DNA of 64,000 bases from Martinezella tropici (GTDB lineage Bacteria; Pseudomonadota; Alphaproteobacteria; Rhizobiales; Rhizobiaceae), in contig NZ_QMKK01000044.1 of the NCBI RefSeq assembly GCF_003287875.1, positions 1-64,000 on the forward strand, written 5' to 3'. Position numbers and translations under genes: made by a program. Positions 53,757 to 63,015 of the stretch are shown here, one piece after another (positions within the stretch are counted from its first letter, which is position 1; every line of letters begins with the position of its first letter). The notes under the pieces were generated by a model, which did not search any database, was not told the origin of the DNA, and worked only from the letters and a program-made list of their open reading frames with translations.

Positions 53757-54739
53757 GCGGCGTCGTCCATATAATGAACATCCGCCGGCAACCAGGCGAG
53801 GCGGATGGCGGCGCCGGTATCCGGAGCCGGCTGGCCAGCGGGTACGGTCACATGCAGGCGGGCGCCATTCGTCTCGACCGAGAGGCGGGTAGCGGCACCG
53901 AGAAAGCTCGTCGCTTTCACGGTGGCCGCCACGCCGCTCCCCTCAGTCAACCGGATGGCCTCGGGGCGCAGGCTTGCCCAGCGCCGCTCGCCGCCGAGCG
54001 ACGACATGGTTTCGGGGGCGATGACATTGGAGGAGCCGACGAAATCGGCGACGAAGCGGGTCTTTGGTCGCTGATAGATGTCGTGCGGCGTGCCCTGCTG
54101 CACGATGCGGCCGTCGTTGAAGACGGCGACGCGGTCGGCCATGGACAAGGCCTCGCCCTGATCGTGGGTGACGAAGATGAAGGTGATGCCGAGCGCCCGC
54201 TGTAGGCTCTTCAGTTCCTCCTGCATCTGCTCGCGCAGTTTCAGGTCGAGCGCGCCAAGCGGCTCATCGAGCAGCAGTACCTTCGGCTTGTTGACCAGAG
54301 CGCGAGCGAGCGCCACACGCTGGCGCTGACCGCCGGAGAGCTGGCCGGGGCGACGCGCGCCATAACCCGGAAGCTTCACCAGTTCCAGCGCCTGCTCGGC
54401 TGCCTTCAGCCGTTCGGCCTTGCCGACACCCTTGACCATCAGCCCATAGGCGACGTTGTCGAGGATATTGAGATGCGGAAAGAGCGCATAATCCTGGAAG
54501 ACCGTGTTGACGTTGCGCCTATAGGGCGGCACGCCTTCGGCGGTTTCGCCGAAGATTTCGATATGGCCACCCGTGGGCTGCTCGAAGCCGGCAATCAGTC
54601 TGAGGCAGGTAGTCTTGCCGGAGCCGGAAGGGCCGAGCATGGCGAAGAATTCGCCGGGCGCGATCTCCAGATCGACGCGGTCCACAGCGCGGACCTGGCC
54701 GAAATGACGCGACACCTGCTGAAAACGAACGGCGGTCAT
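53753..54739 (-). CDS. Polyamine-type ABC transporter ATP-binding protein (PotA/YdcT-like)
   Basis: A 328-aa ATPase: Walker A GPSGSGKTTCLRLI, signature LSGGQRQRVALARAL, LLDEPLGALDLKL, VTHDQGEAL and a C-terminal TOBE-type domain. ATG 54739 (MTAVRFQQVSRHFG) is the family start; longer in-frame starts lie in the upstream repeat and are rejected. Confidence 0.92.
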   Translation of the reverse strand: MTAVRFQQVSRHFGQVRAVDRVDLEIAPGEFFAMLGPSGSGKTTCLRLIAGFEQPTGGHIEIFGETAEGVPPYRRNVNTVFQDYALFPHLNILDNVAYGLMVKGVGKAERLKAAEQALELVKLPGYGARRPGQLSGGQRQRVALARALVNKPKVLLLDEPLGALDLKLREQMQEELKSLQRALGITFIFVTHDQGEALSMADRVAVFNDGRIVQQGTPHDIYQRPKTRFVADFVGSSNVIAPETMSSLGGERRWASLRPEAIRLTEGSGVAATVKATSFLGAATRLSVETNGARLHVTVPAGQPAPDTGAAIRLAWLPADVHYMDDAA

Positions 54740-54764
54740 GGGGTGCTCCAGGGGTACTTGTTTT

Positions 54765-54923
54765 CCTTCTCCCCAGTGGGGAGAAGGTGCCTGATAGGGC
54801 GGATGAGGGGGCTGAAGAGCGGAGTGAAGCGGAGGGTGAGCGGCAAGCGAAACGCAGCTTTTGCTATGCTGCGCCACCCCCTCATCCGACCCTTCGGGCC
54901 ACCTTCTCCCCGAGGGGAGAAGG
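54765..54923. repeat. RIME-like palindromic repeat between binding-protein and ATPase genes
   Basis: CCTTCTCCCCAGTGGGGAGAAGG (54765-54787) and ACCTTCTCCCCGAGGGGAGAAGG (54901-54923) are the outer palindromes; GGCGGATGAGGGGG and CCCCCTCATCCG are the complementary inner arms. A different subtype from the repeats at 33244 and 50301. It fills the gap after the substrate-binding protein stop. Confidence 0.75.
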
Positions 54924-54930
54924 TAAGTTC

Positions 54931-56091
54931 CTACCGCCCGCCGATCACGCCGATATAGTCGGAGACCCAGCGGTGATAGGGCACGCATTCGCCCTGCGTG
55001 CTGCATTTCGCGACGGGCGTCTTCCAGAACTTGATCTTGTCGAAGTGATCATAACCATTGGTGGCGCAGCCGCTGTCGGTCAGGAGTTCGTTGCCCTTGC
55101 AAGCTGCCGGAACCGAGGGTACGGCGCCGAACCAGGCGGCGGCATCGCCCTGAACCTTGGCCTGCAGGGAGTGCTCCATCCACATATAGGCGCAGTTCGG
55201 ATGCTCGCTGTCGGCATGCAGCATGGTGGTGTCGGCCCAGCCCGTAGTCCCCTCATCCGGGAAGGTGGAGGCGATCTTCTGCTTGTCGGCTTGCAGCAGG
55301 TTCACCTGGAACGGCCAGGAGCCGGAGGCGACGACGCCTTCGTTCTTGAAGTCGTCGGTCTGGATCATCGCATCATGCCAATAGCGGCTGACGATCTTGC
55401 GCTGGCCACGCAGCAGCTCGAGGGCGGCCTTGTACTGATCTTCGTTGAGCTCGTAGGGGTCCTTGATGCCCAACTCCGGCTTGTGGGCCATGAGATAGAG
55501 GGCTGCATCGGCAATATAGATCGGCCCGTCATAGGCCTGCACGCGGCCCTTGTTTGACTTACCATCAGGCAGCGTTGTTTCTTCGAAAACGATATTCCAG
55601 CTCTTCGGCGCCTGACCCTTGAAGGCGTCCGTGTTGTACATCAGCACGTTCGGCCCCCAGAGATAGGGCACGCCATAGTGAACGCCGTTGACCGTGTGCC
55701 AGGGGGCATTCTTCAGGCGTTCGTCGAGGTTCTTCCAGCTGGGGATCAGATCGGTGTTGATCGGCTGGACGCGCTTGCCGGCAACGAGTCTCAGCGACGC
55801 ATCACCGGAAGCGGTCACGAGGTCGAAGCCGCCTTCGTTCATCAGCGCGACCATTTCGTCTGAGGTCGCGGCGGTCTTGACGCTGACCTTGCAGCCGGTC
55901 TCCTTTTCGAAACCGGTAACCCAATCGTAATTCTTGTCGCTTTCACCGCGCTCGATATAACCGGCCCACGCGACGATGCTCACCGCACCTTCGCCCTTGC
56001 CGAGCGTCTTCAATGGTTCGGCGGCAATGACCTGCGTGGCGAAACTTAAGCATGCGAGTGCGGCCGTGCATGATTTCAGCAGATGCTTCAT
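54931..56091 (-). CDS. Polyamine-type ABC transporter substrate-binding protein (PotD/YdcS-like)
   Basis: A 386-aa periplasmic protein: signal peptide MKHLLKSCTAALACLSFATQ, cleaved after VIA (about residue 23), mature start EPLKTLGKGEGAVSIVAWAG. VKTAATSDEMVALMNEGGFD and YLWGPNVLMYNTDAF match the spermidine/putrescine-binding family, closest to YdcS. First gene of the five-gene importer-dehydrogenase operon, 171 bp after the LysR gene. Confidence 0.88.
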   Translation of the reverse strand: MKHLLKSCTAALACLSFATQVIAAEPLKTLGKGEGAVSIVAWAGYIERGESDKNYDWVTGFEKETGCKVSVKTAATSDEMVALMNEGGFDLVTASGDASLRLVAGKRVQPINTDLIPSWKNLDERLKNAPWHTVNGVHYGVPYLWGPNVLMYNTDAFKGQAPKSWNIVFEETTLPDGKSNKGRVQAYDGPIYIADAALYLMAHKPELGIKDPYELNEDQYKAALELLRGQRKIVSRYWHDAMIQTDDFKNEGVVASGSWPFQVNLLQADKQKIASTFPDEGTTGWADTTMLHADSEHPNCAYMWMEHSLQAKVQGDAAAWFGAVPSVPAACKGNELLTDSGCATNGYDHFDKIKFWKTPVAKCSTQGECVPYHRWVSDYIGVIGGR

Positions 56092-56262
56092 CGGACTCTC
56101 CCGGTTTTTTAAGCCTTGATGGCGTGGAGCCAGTGGCTGGCTTCCTGTTCCCGGAAGAAAAGGTGACGCGATTTCGCCGCATTCGCAAATTCATTTATCA
56201 GAAAGGCGATATCGGAAATTCCGATTCCCGGCGCGTATGCGTGAGCTAGGAATAAGCCCGTG

Positions 56263-57171
56263 CTACCGCTGCCGGCCCGAGCGCATGCTTTCTGCGACGC
56301 CGACGAAGTCGCGGGCGGCCTGCGGCAGGCTGGAGCCCTTGCGCCAGACCATGCCGACCTGCACGACCGGCAGCGAGCCGGAGACGTCGCGGCTTTCGAT
56401 GCGGTCGCCTTCCAGCGACCAGGGGCGATAGACGAGATCCGGAAGGAGAGCGACGCCCGCGCCTGTCGCAACCAGGCTGCGCACTGCTTCGACAGAACGG
56501 GTGCGGAAGGCGACATGGGGGCGGGCGCCGAGCGCCGTCAGCAGCTTGCCAGTGTTTTCCTCGATCTCGTCGATGGTCAGCATGATCAGTGGCTCGCGGC
56601 TGATGTCGGCGACACTGATGATGTCGGCCGAGACCAGCGGATGACCCATTGGCAGCCAAAGACGATAAGGCGAAGTCTCCAGAATCTCCGCCTGCAGGGC
56701 CATGCGATCGCGAAGGTTGGAGATGACCATGACGGCAACGTCGAGTTCACCGCCCACCAGAAGATGTTCCAGATAGCCGCCGTTGTCCTCGATGGCGCTG
56801 ACCTCCACACCGGGGCAGGCGCGGCGATAGCGCGCCAGAAGATCGGACAGAACATAGCCGGCGACAAGCGATGTCACGCCGATATTCAGCGTACCGCCGG
56901 CCTCGTTCCGCTTGCCGGAAAAGCTGGTGCGGGCATCGGAAACGGTCGCGAGGATCTTCGTCGCATGGCGCAGGAACTGGTGGCCGTTATGGGTGATGGA
57001 GAGACCGCGCGGATGGCGTTCGAAGAGCTCGACGCCAAGATCGCTTTCCAGTTCCTTGAGGGCTTCCGTGACGGATGATTGCGAGATGGAGAGGTTCTGT
57101 GCCGCGCGCGTCACGGAGCCTTGTTCCGCTACGGCGACGAAGTATTGCAGCTGTCTCAGGGTGAAAGCCAT
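56263..57171 (-). CDS. LysR-family transcriptional regulator
   Basis: A 302-aa regulator with the N-terminal winged helix FVAVAEQGSVTRAAQNLSIS (about 9-28) and a C-terminal effector domain (GTLNIGVTSLVAGYVLSDLL). Upstream of and co-directional with the polyamine-type operon, its likely target. ATG 57171 gives MAFTLRQLQYF, the standard family start; a longer in-frame ATG at 57207 is less likely. Confidence 0.9.
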   Translation of the reverse strand: MAFTLRQLQYFVAVAEQGSVTRAAQNLSISQSSVTEALKELESDLGVELFERHPRGLSITHNGHQFLRHATKILATVSDARTSFSGKRNEAGGTLNIGVTSLVAGYVLSDLLARYRRACPGVEVSAIEDNGGYLEHLLVGGELDVAVMVISNLRDRMALQAEILETSPYRLWLPMGHPLVSADIISVADISREPLIMLTIDEIEENTGKLLTALGARPHVAFRTRSVEAVRSLVATGAGVALLPDLVYRPWSLEGDRIESRDVSGSLPVVQVGMVWRKGSSLPQAARDFVGVAESMRSGRQR

Positions 57172-57366
57172 GCTCCGGTTAGAGCATGTTCGCGGCGTGA
57201 AAGGCAAGCACCCGCCAATCCTGTGAAAGTTCGGACCTTTTTTGGTAGCAATGCCGCCAGAGTTGCAAGTTTCACGTCCGTTTTAAGTATTCCGAAACGC
57301 CCTCTGCCTAACGTGAGGGTTGATCATCTTTGTCGGCTTGGAGTGGTCTATGCTGGAGCAGTTGGC

Positions 57367-58203
57367 GTGAGCGCCTTACTGCATATTTTCCGGGCACACC
57401 GGAAGTTTGTCGTCATGATCGGCGGAGTGGCCCTGCTCGTGGGCTCCTCCGGCGTTTTGGCGCTTTCTATCGGCAAGGACAGATTGCTCGATTTAGCGTC
57501 GGCTTCCCCCAACGGGCTTCAATGCCTGGATGTCAATCTCGTCACCATCCGCAAGGAAAACCGCTTCTGGGTGCGCAAATATATCCGCACGGAACCGACC
57601 GATGGCCTGACACGGGTCAGGACCGCGCTCAGGGTCGCCAAGGCTGTGTATCAGGAGCAGAAGCCGGATCTCGTTCAGGTTGTGGTTCTCGACAAGAACG
57701 GACCGACGCTGCGCTCCGACATACGTGGCCGGGCGCTGGGCGCCGACGTGGTCTACGTGCCGCACCCGGACAAGCTCGTCGACGGCAGCTCCGAGGTGCC
57801 GGTGACGGCACGCTACTATGATGGCGGCGCCAGCAATGCCGGCCTATTCTACGGTGAGCAGGTCACCATGCTGCCGCAGGATATCGATGCTGCGCTTGCC
57901 GGATTGAAGGACTATAGCGATTGCGACAATGCGCTGACGAGCGACAATGGTGTCGCGACCGCGAAGAAGGACAAGATGAAAGCGGCGATCGCCGCGGAAG
58001 AAAAGGCAGCGGCAAAAGAAGAACAGCATGATGCCAAGCCGTCGCTGCCGGAGCCGAAATCGACCGGCAATGTGCGGCCCGGTTATGACGACAACGGCGA
58101 ATTCATCGGCGCCGATGCCCGCGACAAGGAAAAGACTCCGTCACCGCGACTGGACCCGACCATGACGGGTGCCGCGGACCACCGGTCGCCCATCACGAAT
58201 TGA
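57367..58203 (+). CDS. Hypothetical membrane-anchored protein
   Basis: A 278-aa protein starting at GTG 57367. One transmembrane helix (VVMIGGVALLVGSSGVLALS, about 15-34) is followed by a globular domain (ENRFWVRKYIRTEPTDGLTR; KPDLVQVVVLDKNGPTLRSD) and a charged Ala/Lys/Glu-rich, probably disordered C-terminal third. I do not recognise a family. An inner-membrane protein with a periplasmic domain is predicted. The start codon choice is uncertain. A strong terminator follows. Confidence 0.6.
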   Translation: MSALLHIFRAHRKFVVMIGGVALLVGSSGVLALSIGKDRLLDLASASPNGLQCLDVNLVTIRKENRFWVRKYIRTEPTDGLTRVRTALRVAKAVYQEQKPDLVQVVVLDKNGPTLRSDIRGRALGADVVYVPHPDKLVDGSSEVPVTARYYDGGASNAGLFYGEQVTMLPQDIDAALAGLKDYSDCDNALTSDNGVATAKKDKMKAAIAAEEKAAAKEEQHDAKPSLPEPKSTGNVRPGYDDNGEFIGADARDKEKTPSPRLDPTMTGAADHRSPITN

Positions 58204-58220
58204 CGCCATCGTCCCTGTTG

Positions 58221-58270
58221 CAGATTGGGCGGTTCCGCGAAACGCTGAAACGCCCAATCTGTTTGTTCTT
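58221..58270 (+). terminator. Intrinsic terminator
   Basis: CAGATTGGGCG (58221-58231) pairs perfectly with CGCCCAATCTG (58251-58261), 19-nt loop, then TTTGTTCTT. It lies between the hypothetical gene and the convergent lysS. Confidence 0.75.
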
Positions 58271-58337
58271 GCGCAATTCCGGACGAAAAAGCGCCACGCG
58301 CTTTCCTTGAATTGTTCTGGCGTCTGAAATCGCCGGA

Positions 58338-59834
58338 TCAATCGGCCTTGTTGCGACGGGCCGGGAAGAGGATGATGTCGCGGATCGACGGCGAGTTGGT
58401 CAGAAGCATGATGAGGCGGTCCACGCCGATGCCGAGGCCGCCTGCGGGCGGCATGCCCTGGTCGATGGCATCAAGGAATTCCTCGTCGAGTTCCTTCTGC
58501 TTTTCACCGCGTGCATGCGCCTGCTCGAGCTGCTCGACCATGCGGGCGCGCTGCTCTTCCGGATCGTTGAGTTCCGAGAAGGCGTTGCCGAGTTCCCAAG
58601 CGTTGCAATAGGTCTCGAAACGCTCGACGAGGCGTGGCTCGCCCGGCACTTCCTTGGCGAAGGGCGAGATGTCCTTCGGGAAATGCGTGACGTGCGCCGG
58701 CTGGATCAGCGTGCCCTCAACCTTCTCTTCGAAGATGAAGGCAAGGCATTCGCCCCAGGTTGCATCCTTCTCGACGGTAAAGCCGGCAGCTTTGGCGGCG
58801 TCGCGGGCTTCTTCGTCGGTCTTGATCGCCAGGAAATCGATACCGGTCGCTTCCTTGACAGCATCGGGCATCGGCACGCGGCGGAACGGGCCCTTGAAGG
58901 AGATCTGCTTGTCGCCGAAGGCGAATTCGGTGCTGCCATGGATCGACATGGCGAGCGTCGAGAACAGACGCTCGACGAGGTCCATGATGTCCTCGTAATC
59001 GGCGTAGGCCCAATAGCACTCCATCATGGTGAATTCGGGATTGTGCCGGGTGGAGACGCCTTCGTTGCGGAAGTTGCGGTTGATCTCGAAGACCTTGTCA
59101 GTAAGGCCCGAAACCAGCGTGCGCTTCAGGAAGAGCTCCGGCGCAATGCGCAGGTACATGTCAAGCTTCAGCGTGTTGTGATGCGTCTTGAACGGCTCGG
59201 CGGTGGCACCGCCATAGACCGAATGCAGCATCGGCGTCTCGACTTCCATGAAGCCGTCATCTTCCATGAAACGGCGGATGCCAGAGACGATCCGGCTGCG
59301 CTGCTGGAAGCGGAGCTTCGATTCCTCGTTGGTCATGATGTCAAGATGGCGTTTGCGATAGCGCAGCTCGATATCGGAAAGGCCGTGCCACTTTTCCGGC
59401 ATCGGCAGCAGCGACTTGGTCAGCATGGTGATCTGCTGGGCGTTGATCGTCAGCTCACCGCGCTTGGTGCGGCGCACGACACCGGTGACGCCGATGATGT
59501 CGCCGATGTCGATCATGGGCAGCAGGGAGCGGGCCTCTTCCGAGGTCACGTCCTTGTGGCTGAAGATCTGGATCTTGCCGGAGGCGTCGTGGATATCCAT
59601 GAACATGCCGGAGTTGCGCGAGGAATAGACGCGGCCGGCAACGGTGACGACATCGCCGGTTTCCGTATCCGGCTCCACGCCCTCGTATTTCGCAGCGAGC
59701 TCGGCATTGGTCATGGTCCGGTGGAAATGCGCCGGATAGACGTCGCCGATCTGTTCGCGCAGCAGCTTCAGCTTCTGGCGGCGAACTTCCGTTGCGTCGG
59801 AGGAGAGGGCGGATGCTTCGGTCTTGTCGTTCAT
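58338..59834 (-). CDS. lysS: Lysyl-tRNA synthetase, class II
   Basis: A 498-aa class II enzyme: N-terminal OB anticodon domain (VVTVAGRVYSSRNSGMFMDI), motif 2 FRNEGVSTRHNPEFTMMECY and motif 3 GLGIGVDRLIMLLTN. Charges tRNA-Lys. ATG 59834 (MNDKTEASALSSD) is the natural start. It follows gltX by 16 bp on the same strand, so the two synthetase genes are probably co-transcribed. Many alphaproteobacteria instead use a class I LysRS. Confidence 0.95.
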   Translation of the reverse strand: MNDKTEASALSSDATEVRRQKLKLLREQIGDVYPAHFHRTMTNAELAAKYEGVEPDTETGDVVTVAGRVYSSRNSGMFMDIHDASGKIQIFSHKDVTSEEARSLLPMIDIGDIIGVTGVVRRTKRGELTINAQQITMLTKSLLPMPEKWHGLSDIELRYRKRHLDIMTNEESKLRFQQRSRIVSGIRRFMEDDGFMEVETPMLHSVYGGATAEPFKTHHNTLKLDMYLRIAPELFLKRTLVSGLTDKVFEINRNFRNEGVSTRHNPEFTMMECYWAYADYEDIMDLVERLFSTLAMSIHGSTEFAFGDKQISFKGPFRRVPMPDAVKEATGIDFLAIKTDEEARDAAKAAGFTVEKDATWGECLAFIFEEKVEGTLIQPAHVTHFPKDISPFAKEVPGEPRLVERFETYCNAWELGNAFSELNDPEEQRARMVEQLEQAHARGEKQKELDEEFLDAIDQGMPPAGGLGIGVDRLIMLLTNSPSIRDIILFPARRNKAD

Positions 59835-59850
59835 GGTTTTAAAGTCCGGT

Positions 59851-61308
59851 TCAGTTCTTTGGGCCGACGAGGGTCGCAACGGTCTGCGCGGCCAGTTTCA
59901 GCCGCTGGCGTACGACAGAGCGGCCGAGGATCGCCATGCTATCGAAAAGCGGCAGGGAGCGCGAGGAGCCCGATACGGCGACGAAAAGCGGCGCGACGAT
60001 GACCTTCAGCTTCTTGCCCATGCGGTCGGCGATGGCGCGCAGCTCGGCTTCGATCGTCTCGACGTTCCATTCGAGGATCTTTTCCAGATCTGGCTGCACC
60101 GTGTTCAGGATTTCCAAGAGTTCCTCTGGCGTGGACTTGATCTTCGCGAAAGCGGAGGGGTCGAGGTTGAGATCGGACTTGAACAGGAAGCCGGTGAGAT
60201 CGGGCAGTTCGCCGAGCTTGGTGATGCGCGACTGCGAGAGCTTCAGGCCTTCCTTCAAACGATCGTTTTCCATCGCCCAGATCAGGACGCGATGCTGGAA
60301 TTCCTCTTCCGAGAGCTTTTCGCGGATCCAGCGGCCGTTCAGCCAGTCGAGCTTCTGGATATCGAAGATCGCACCGGCCTTGGAGAGGTTTTCCGGGTCG
60401 AACTTTGCGGCAAGCTCATCCATGCTCAAGAGCTCTTCGCCTTCGGCGATCTGGATGAAGAACAGGCCGAGGAAGTTCATCAGCGCCTCGGGGATATAGC
60501 CGAGGGCCGTGTAATAAGAGATCGAGGTCGGGTTCTTGCGCTTCGACAATTTCGACTTGTCGGCATTGCGCATCAGCGACAGGTGCATGAACACCGGCGG
60601 CTCCCAGCCGAGATACTGATAGATCAGAATGTGCTTCGGCACCGAGGCGAGCCATTCCTCGCCGCGCGCGACATGGGTGATCTTCATAAGGTGGTCGTCG
60701 ACGACGTTGGCCATGTGATAGGTCGGCATGCCGTCGGCCTTCAGGAGAACCTGCATGTCGACGGCATCCCACGGGATTTCGACATCGCCGTAAACGCCGT
60801 CATGGAACTTGCAGGAGCCTTCCGTCGGGATCTTCATGCGCACGACATGCGGCTCGCCGGCCGCGACGCGTGAGGTCACTTCTTCGGCCGAGAGGTTCAG
60901 ACAGTGGCCGTCATATTTCGGCGGCAGGCCGGCGGCGCGCTGCGCCTCGCGCATCTTTTCCAGGCGCTCCGGCGTGCAGAAGCAGCGGAAGCCGTGGCCG
61001 TTTGTAACGATCTGCTCGACATAGGGCTTGTAGAGGTCCTTGCGGTCGCTCTGGCGATAGGGGCCGTAAGGGCCGCCGATATCGGGACCCTCGGACCATT
61101 TCAGGCCGCACCATTTCAGCGCGTCGAGCACCTTGGTCTCGAATTCCGGAGTGGAGCGGGTCGCGTCGGTATCCTCGATGCGCAGGATGAACTCGCCGCC
61201 GTGTTTCTTGGCGAAGAGATAGTTGAACAGCGCGATGTAAGCGGTGCCGACATGCGGCTCGCCGGTGGGGGAGGGTGCGATGCGGACGCGAACGCCTGAT
61301 GTGGTCAT
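59851..61308 (-). CDS. gltX: Glutamyl-tRNA synthetase
   Basis: A 485-aa class I synthetase. HIGH-like motif in APSPTGEPHVGTAY, the KMSKS-like KLSKRKNPTS near 247, and RIEDTDATRSTPEFE. ATG 61308 (MTTSGVRVRIAPSP) is standard. Rhizobia often carry two GltX paralogues; which one this is cannot be told from this window. Confidence 0.95.
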   Translation of the reverse strand: MTTSGVRVRIAPSPTGEPHVGTAYIALFNYLFAKKHGGEFILRIEDTDATRSTPEFETKVLDALKWCGLKWSEGPDIGGPYGPYRQSDRKDLYKPYVEQIVTNGHGFRCFCTPERLEKMREAQRAAGLPPKYDGHCLNLSAEEVTSRVAAGEPHVVRMKIPTEGSCKFHDGVYGDVEIPWDAVDMQVLLKADGMPTYHMANVVDDHLMKITHVARGEEWLASVPKHILIYQYLGWEPPVFMHLSLMRNADKSKLSKRKNPTSISYYTALGYIPEALMNFLGLFFIQIAEGEELLSMDELAAKFDPENLSKAGAIFDIQKLDWLNGRWIREKLSEEEFQHRVLIWAMENDRLKEGLKLSQSRITKLGELPDLTGFLFKSDLNLDPSAFAKIKSTPEELLEILNTVQPDLEKILEWNVETIEAELRAIADRMGKKLKVIVAPLFVAVSGSSRSLPLFDSMAILGRSVVRQRLKLAAQTVATLVGPKN

Positions 61309-61661
61309 TTTGTTTGCCCGTCATAAAAGGCCGGGCCGCGCTTGGGACAAGCGCCGTCCAGCCGAAAATGTGTATCTGGATCAAGAAACCGGCCGGAAAA
61401 GGGCGTTCTTAACGCTTCAGTTCCGCGTTTCCGTATGGCTGGCCTTAGGCCATATTCAACGGGAGACGTCAAGGGAAACTGCGCTGCGAGGCCGCTTGCG
61501 CCCGGTTGCGCCGCATCGATTTGAGCCGGTCTCTCAATTTCACGAGACGTCTTTACTCTTCATAAGGCTACGGAGACAAAAGCGGGCTGCCCGTCGAATT
61601 TGATTTGCAATTTTCGCGGCAGTGGCGAAATAGGTCTTCAATCGTCCACCGCGAGGAAACA
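61309..61661. other. Divergent intergenic region between gltX and a secreted protein gene
   Basis: 353 bp without a supportable gene; it must carry the promoters of gltX (minus) and of the small secreted protein (plus). I see no distinctive motif. Confidence 0.4.
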
Positions 61662-62072
61662 ATGAAGAAACTGATTTTGAGCTTTTTATTGGCGGTCGCC
61701 GCGTTCGATGCAGCCGCGGCGCAATCGACCATTACGCGGGACAGTTCTGCCCGGCTGATCGAGTCCTACCGAGCTTATATCGGCAATGACGACCTTTACA
61801 ATTCCAAGGGCGAGCGCCTGACGGCGCCCTGGCAGATCATCCGCCAGGACCGTGCCAACTATCACGCCTATCGCCGCCGTGACCGTGGCGACGAGGGCGA
61901 CAGTTTCTTCTCATTGCCCTCCAATCGCCAGAAGCTGGAAGCCATGCTGGCAAACGGCAATATCGCCGACGATGCCGGGAATTATATCGTTCGCGGCAAC
62001 GTTTGGATCAAGGTCGACATTTATGGCCGCGGCGATATCGGCGAATGGGTCGACGTGCACGTGCAGGATTGA
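61662..62072 (+). CDS. Small secreted hypothetical protein
   Basis: A 136-aa protein with a cleavable signal peptide (MKKLILSFLLAVAAFDAAAA, cleavage near residue 20). The mature part is rich in Arg and Asp (YHAYRRRDRGDEGDSFFSLP) and ends GRGDIGEWVDVHVQD. ATG 61662 follows GAGGAAAC. Function unknown; periplasmic by prediction. A hairpin that may serve both strands follows. Confidence 0.7.
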   Translation: MKKLILSFLLAVAAFDAAAAQSTITRDSSARLIESYRAYIGNDDLYNSKGERLTAPWQIIRQDRANYHAYRRRDRGDEGDSFFSLPSNRQKLEAMLANGNIADDAGNYIVRGNVWIKVDIYGRGDIGEWVDVHVQD

Positions 62073-62085
62073 TCGCTCTAATGGG

Positions 62086-62113
62086 ACTGCACCCGCTGGC
62101 GGGCGCAGTTCTT
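62086..62113. terminator. Hairpin between convergent genes
   Basis: ACTGC-A-CCCG (62086-62095) pairs with CGGG-C-GCAGT (62100-62109), one mismatch, followed by TCTTT. Probably ends the small secreted protein transcript and possibly terC. Confidence 0.5.
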
Positions 62114-62117
62114 TCGA

Positions 62118-62858
62118 TCAATGGCCGCCAGATGCGTTTTTCCGCCGGTTGCGTGCCACCATGTTCAGCACTTCAACCAGAGCGGAGAAGGCCATGGCGG
62201 CGTAGATGTAGCCCTTGGGAACATGTACGCCCATGCCTTCGGCGATCAGCGTCGTGCCGATCATCAGCAGGAAGGCGAGCGCCAGCATGACGATGCTCGG
62301 GTTCTTCTCGATGAAGTTGGCGAGCGGGTTTGCGGCGACCAGCATGACCGTGACCGCGGCGATGACGGCGACGAACATGATCGCCAGGTGCGGCGTCATG
62401 CCGACGGCGGTGATGATGCTGTCGATCGAGAAGACCAGATCGAGCAGCAGGATCTGGCCGATCGCCGAGGCGAAGGTCGTGGTTGATTTAGCGATGAAAT
62501 CCTCGCCCTGCTCCTGCGGATCGACATTGTGATGGATTTCCTTCGTCGCTTTCCAGACGAGGAAGAGGCCGCCGCCGATGAGGATCATGTCCTTCCAGGA
62601 GAAGCCCTGGCCGAAGATTTCGAAGACGGGCTGGGTCAGCTGGACGATCCAGGCGACTGTTCCGAGCAGCGCGAGGCGCATGATAAGGGCGAGGCCGATG
62701 CCGATCTTGCGGGCTCTGTCACGATGCTCCGGCGGCAGCTTGTTGGTGAGGATCGAGATGAAGATCAGGTTGTCGATGCCGAGGACCACCTCCATGACCA
62801 CGAGCGTGACGAGCGCCACCCACGCTCCCGGGTCCTGTATCAGCCCGATAATATCCAT
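62118..62858 (-). CDS. TerC family membrane protein
   Basis: A 246-aa TerC-family protein with about seven hydrophobic segments. The hallmark acidic membrane motifs VLGIDNLIFISIL and LDLVFSIDSIITAVGM are present, as is FLVWKATKEIHHNV. The family is linked to tellurite resistance and metal (Mn2+) export or membrane-protein metallation. ATG 62858 is the natural start. Confidence 0.9.
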   Translation of the reverse strand: MDIIGLIQDPGAWVALVTLVVMEVVLGIDNLIFISILTNKLPPEHRDRARKIGIGLALIMRLALLGTVAWIVQLTQPVFEIFGQGFSWKDMILIGGGLFLVWKATKEIHHNVDPQEQGEDFIAKSTTTFASAIGQILLLDLVFSIDSIITAVGMTPHLAIMFVAVIAAVTVMLVAANPLANFIEKNPSIVMLALAFLLMIGTTLIAEGMGVHVPKGYIYAAMAFSALVEVLNMVARNRRKNASGGH

Positions 62859-63015
62859 TGACGATGCCCCCTTTGATCAGCATTCGCCGGTGCTGGCCCC
62901 CAGCCCGGCCTCTCCAGAATGGCCGTAATGTAAGGAGCGCAGTCGTCCGTACAAGCGCCACCGCCAATTTCGTGGCGGCGGCCTTATCTCCGGGTCTTGT
63001 TCCCACGCTGGGTTT

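Noticed and set aside
58515..60002. 495-codon plus-strand frame opposite lysS
   Set aside because: Antisense to a class II synthetase with intact motifs; His/Asp/Arg-rich shadow typical of high-G+C DNA.
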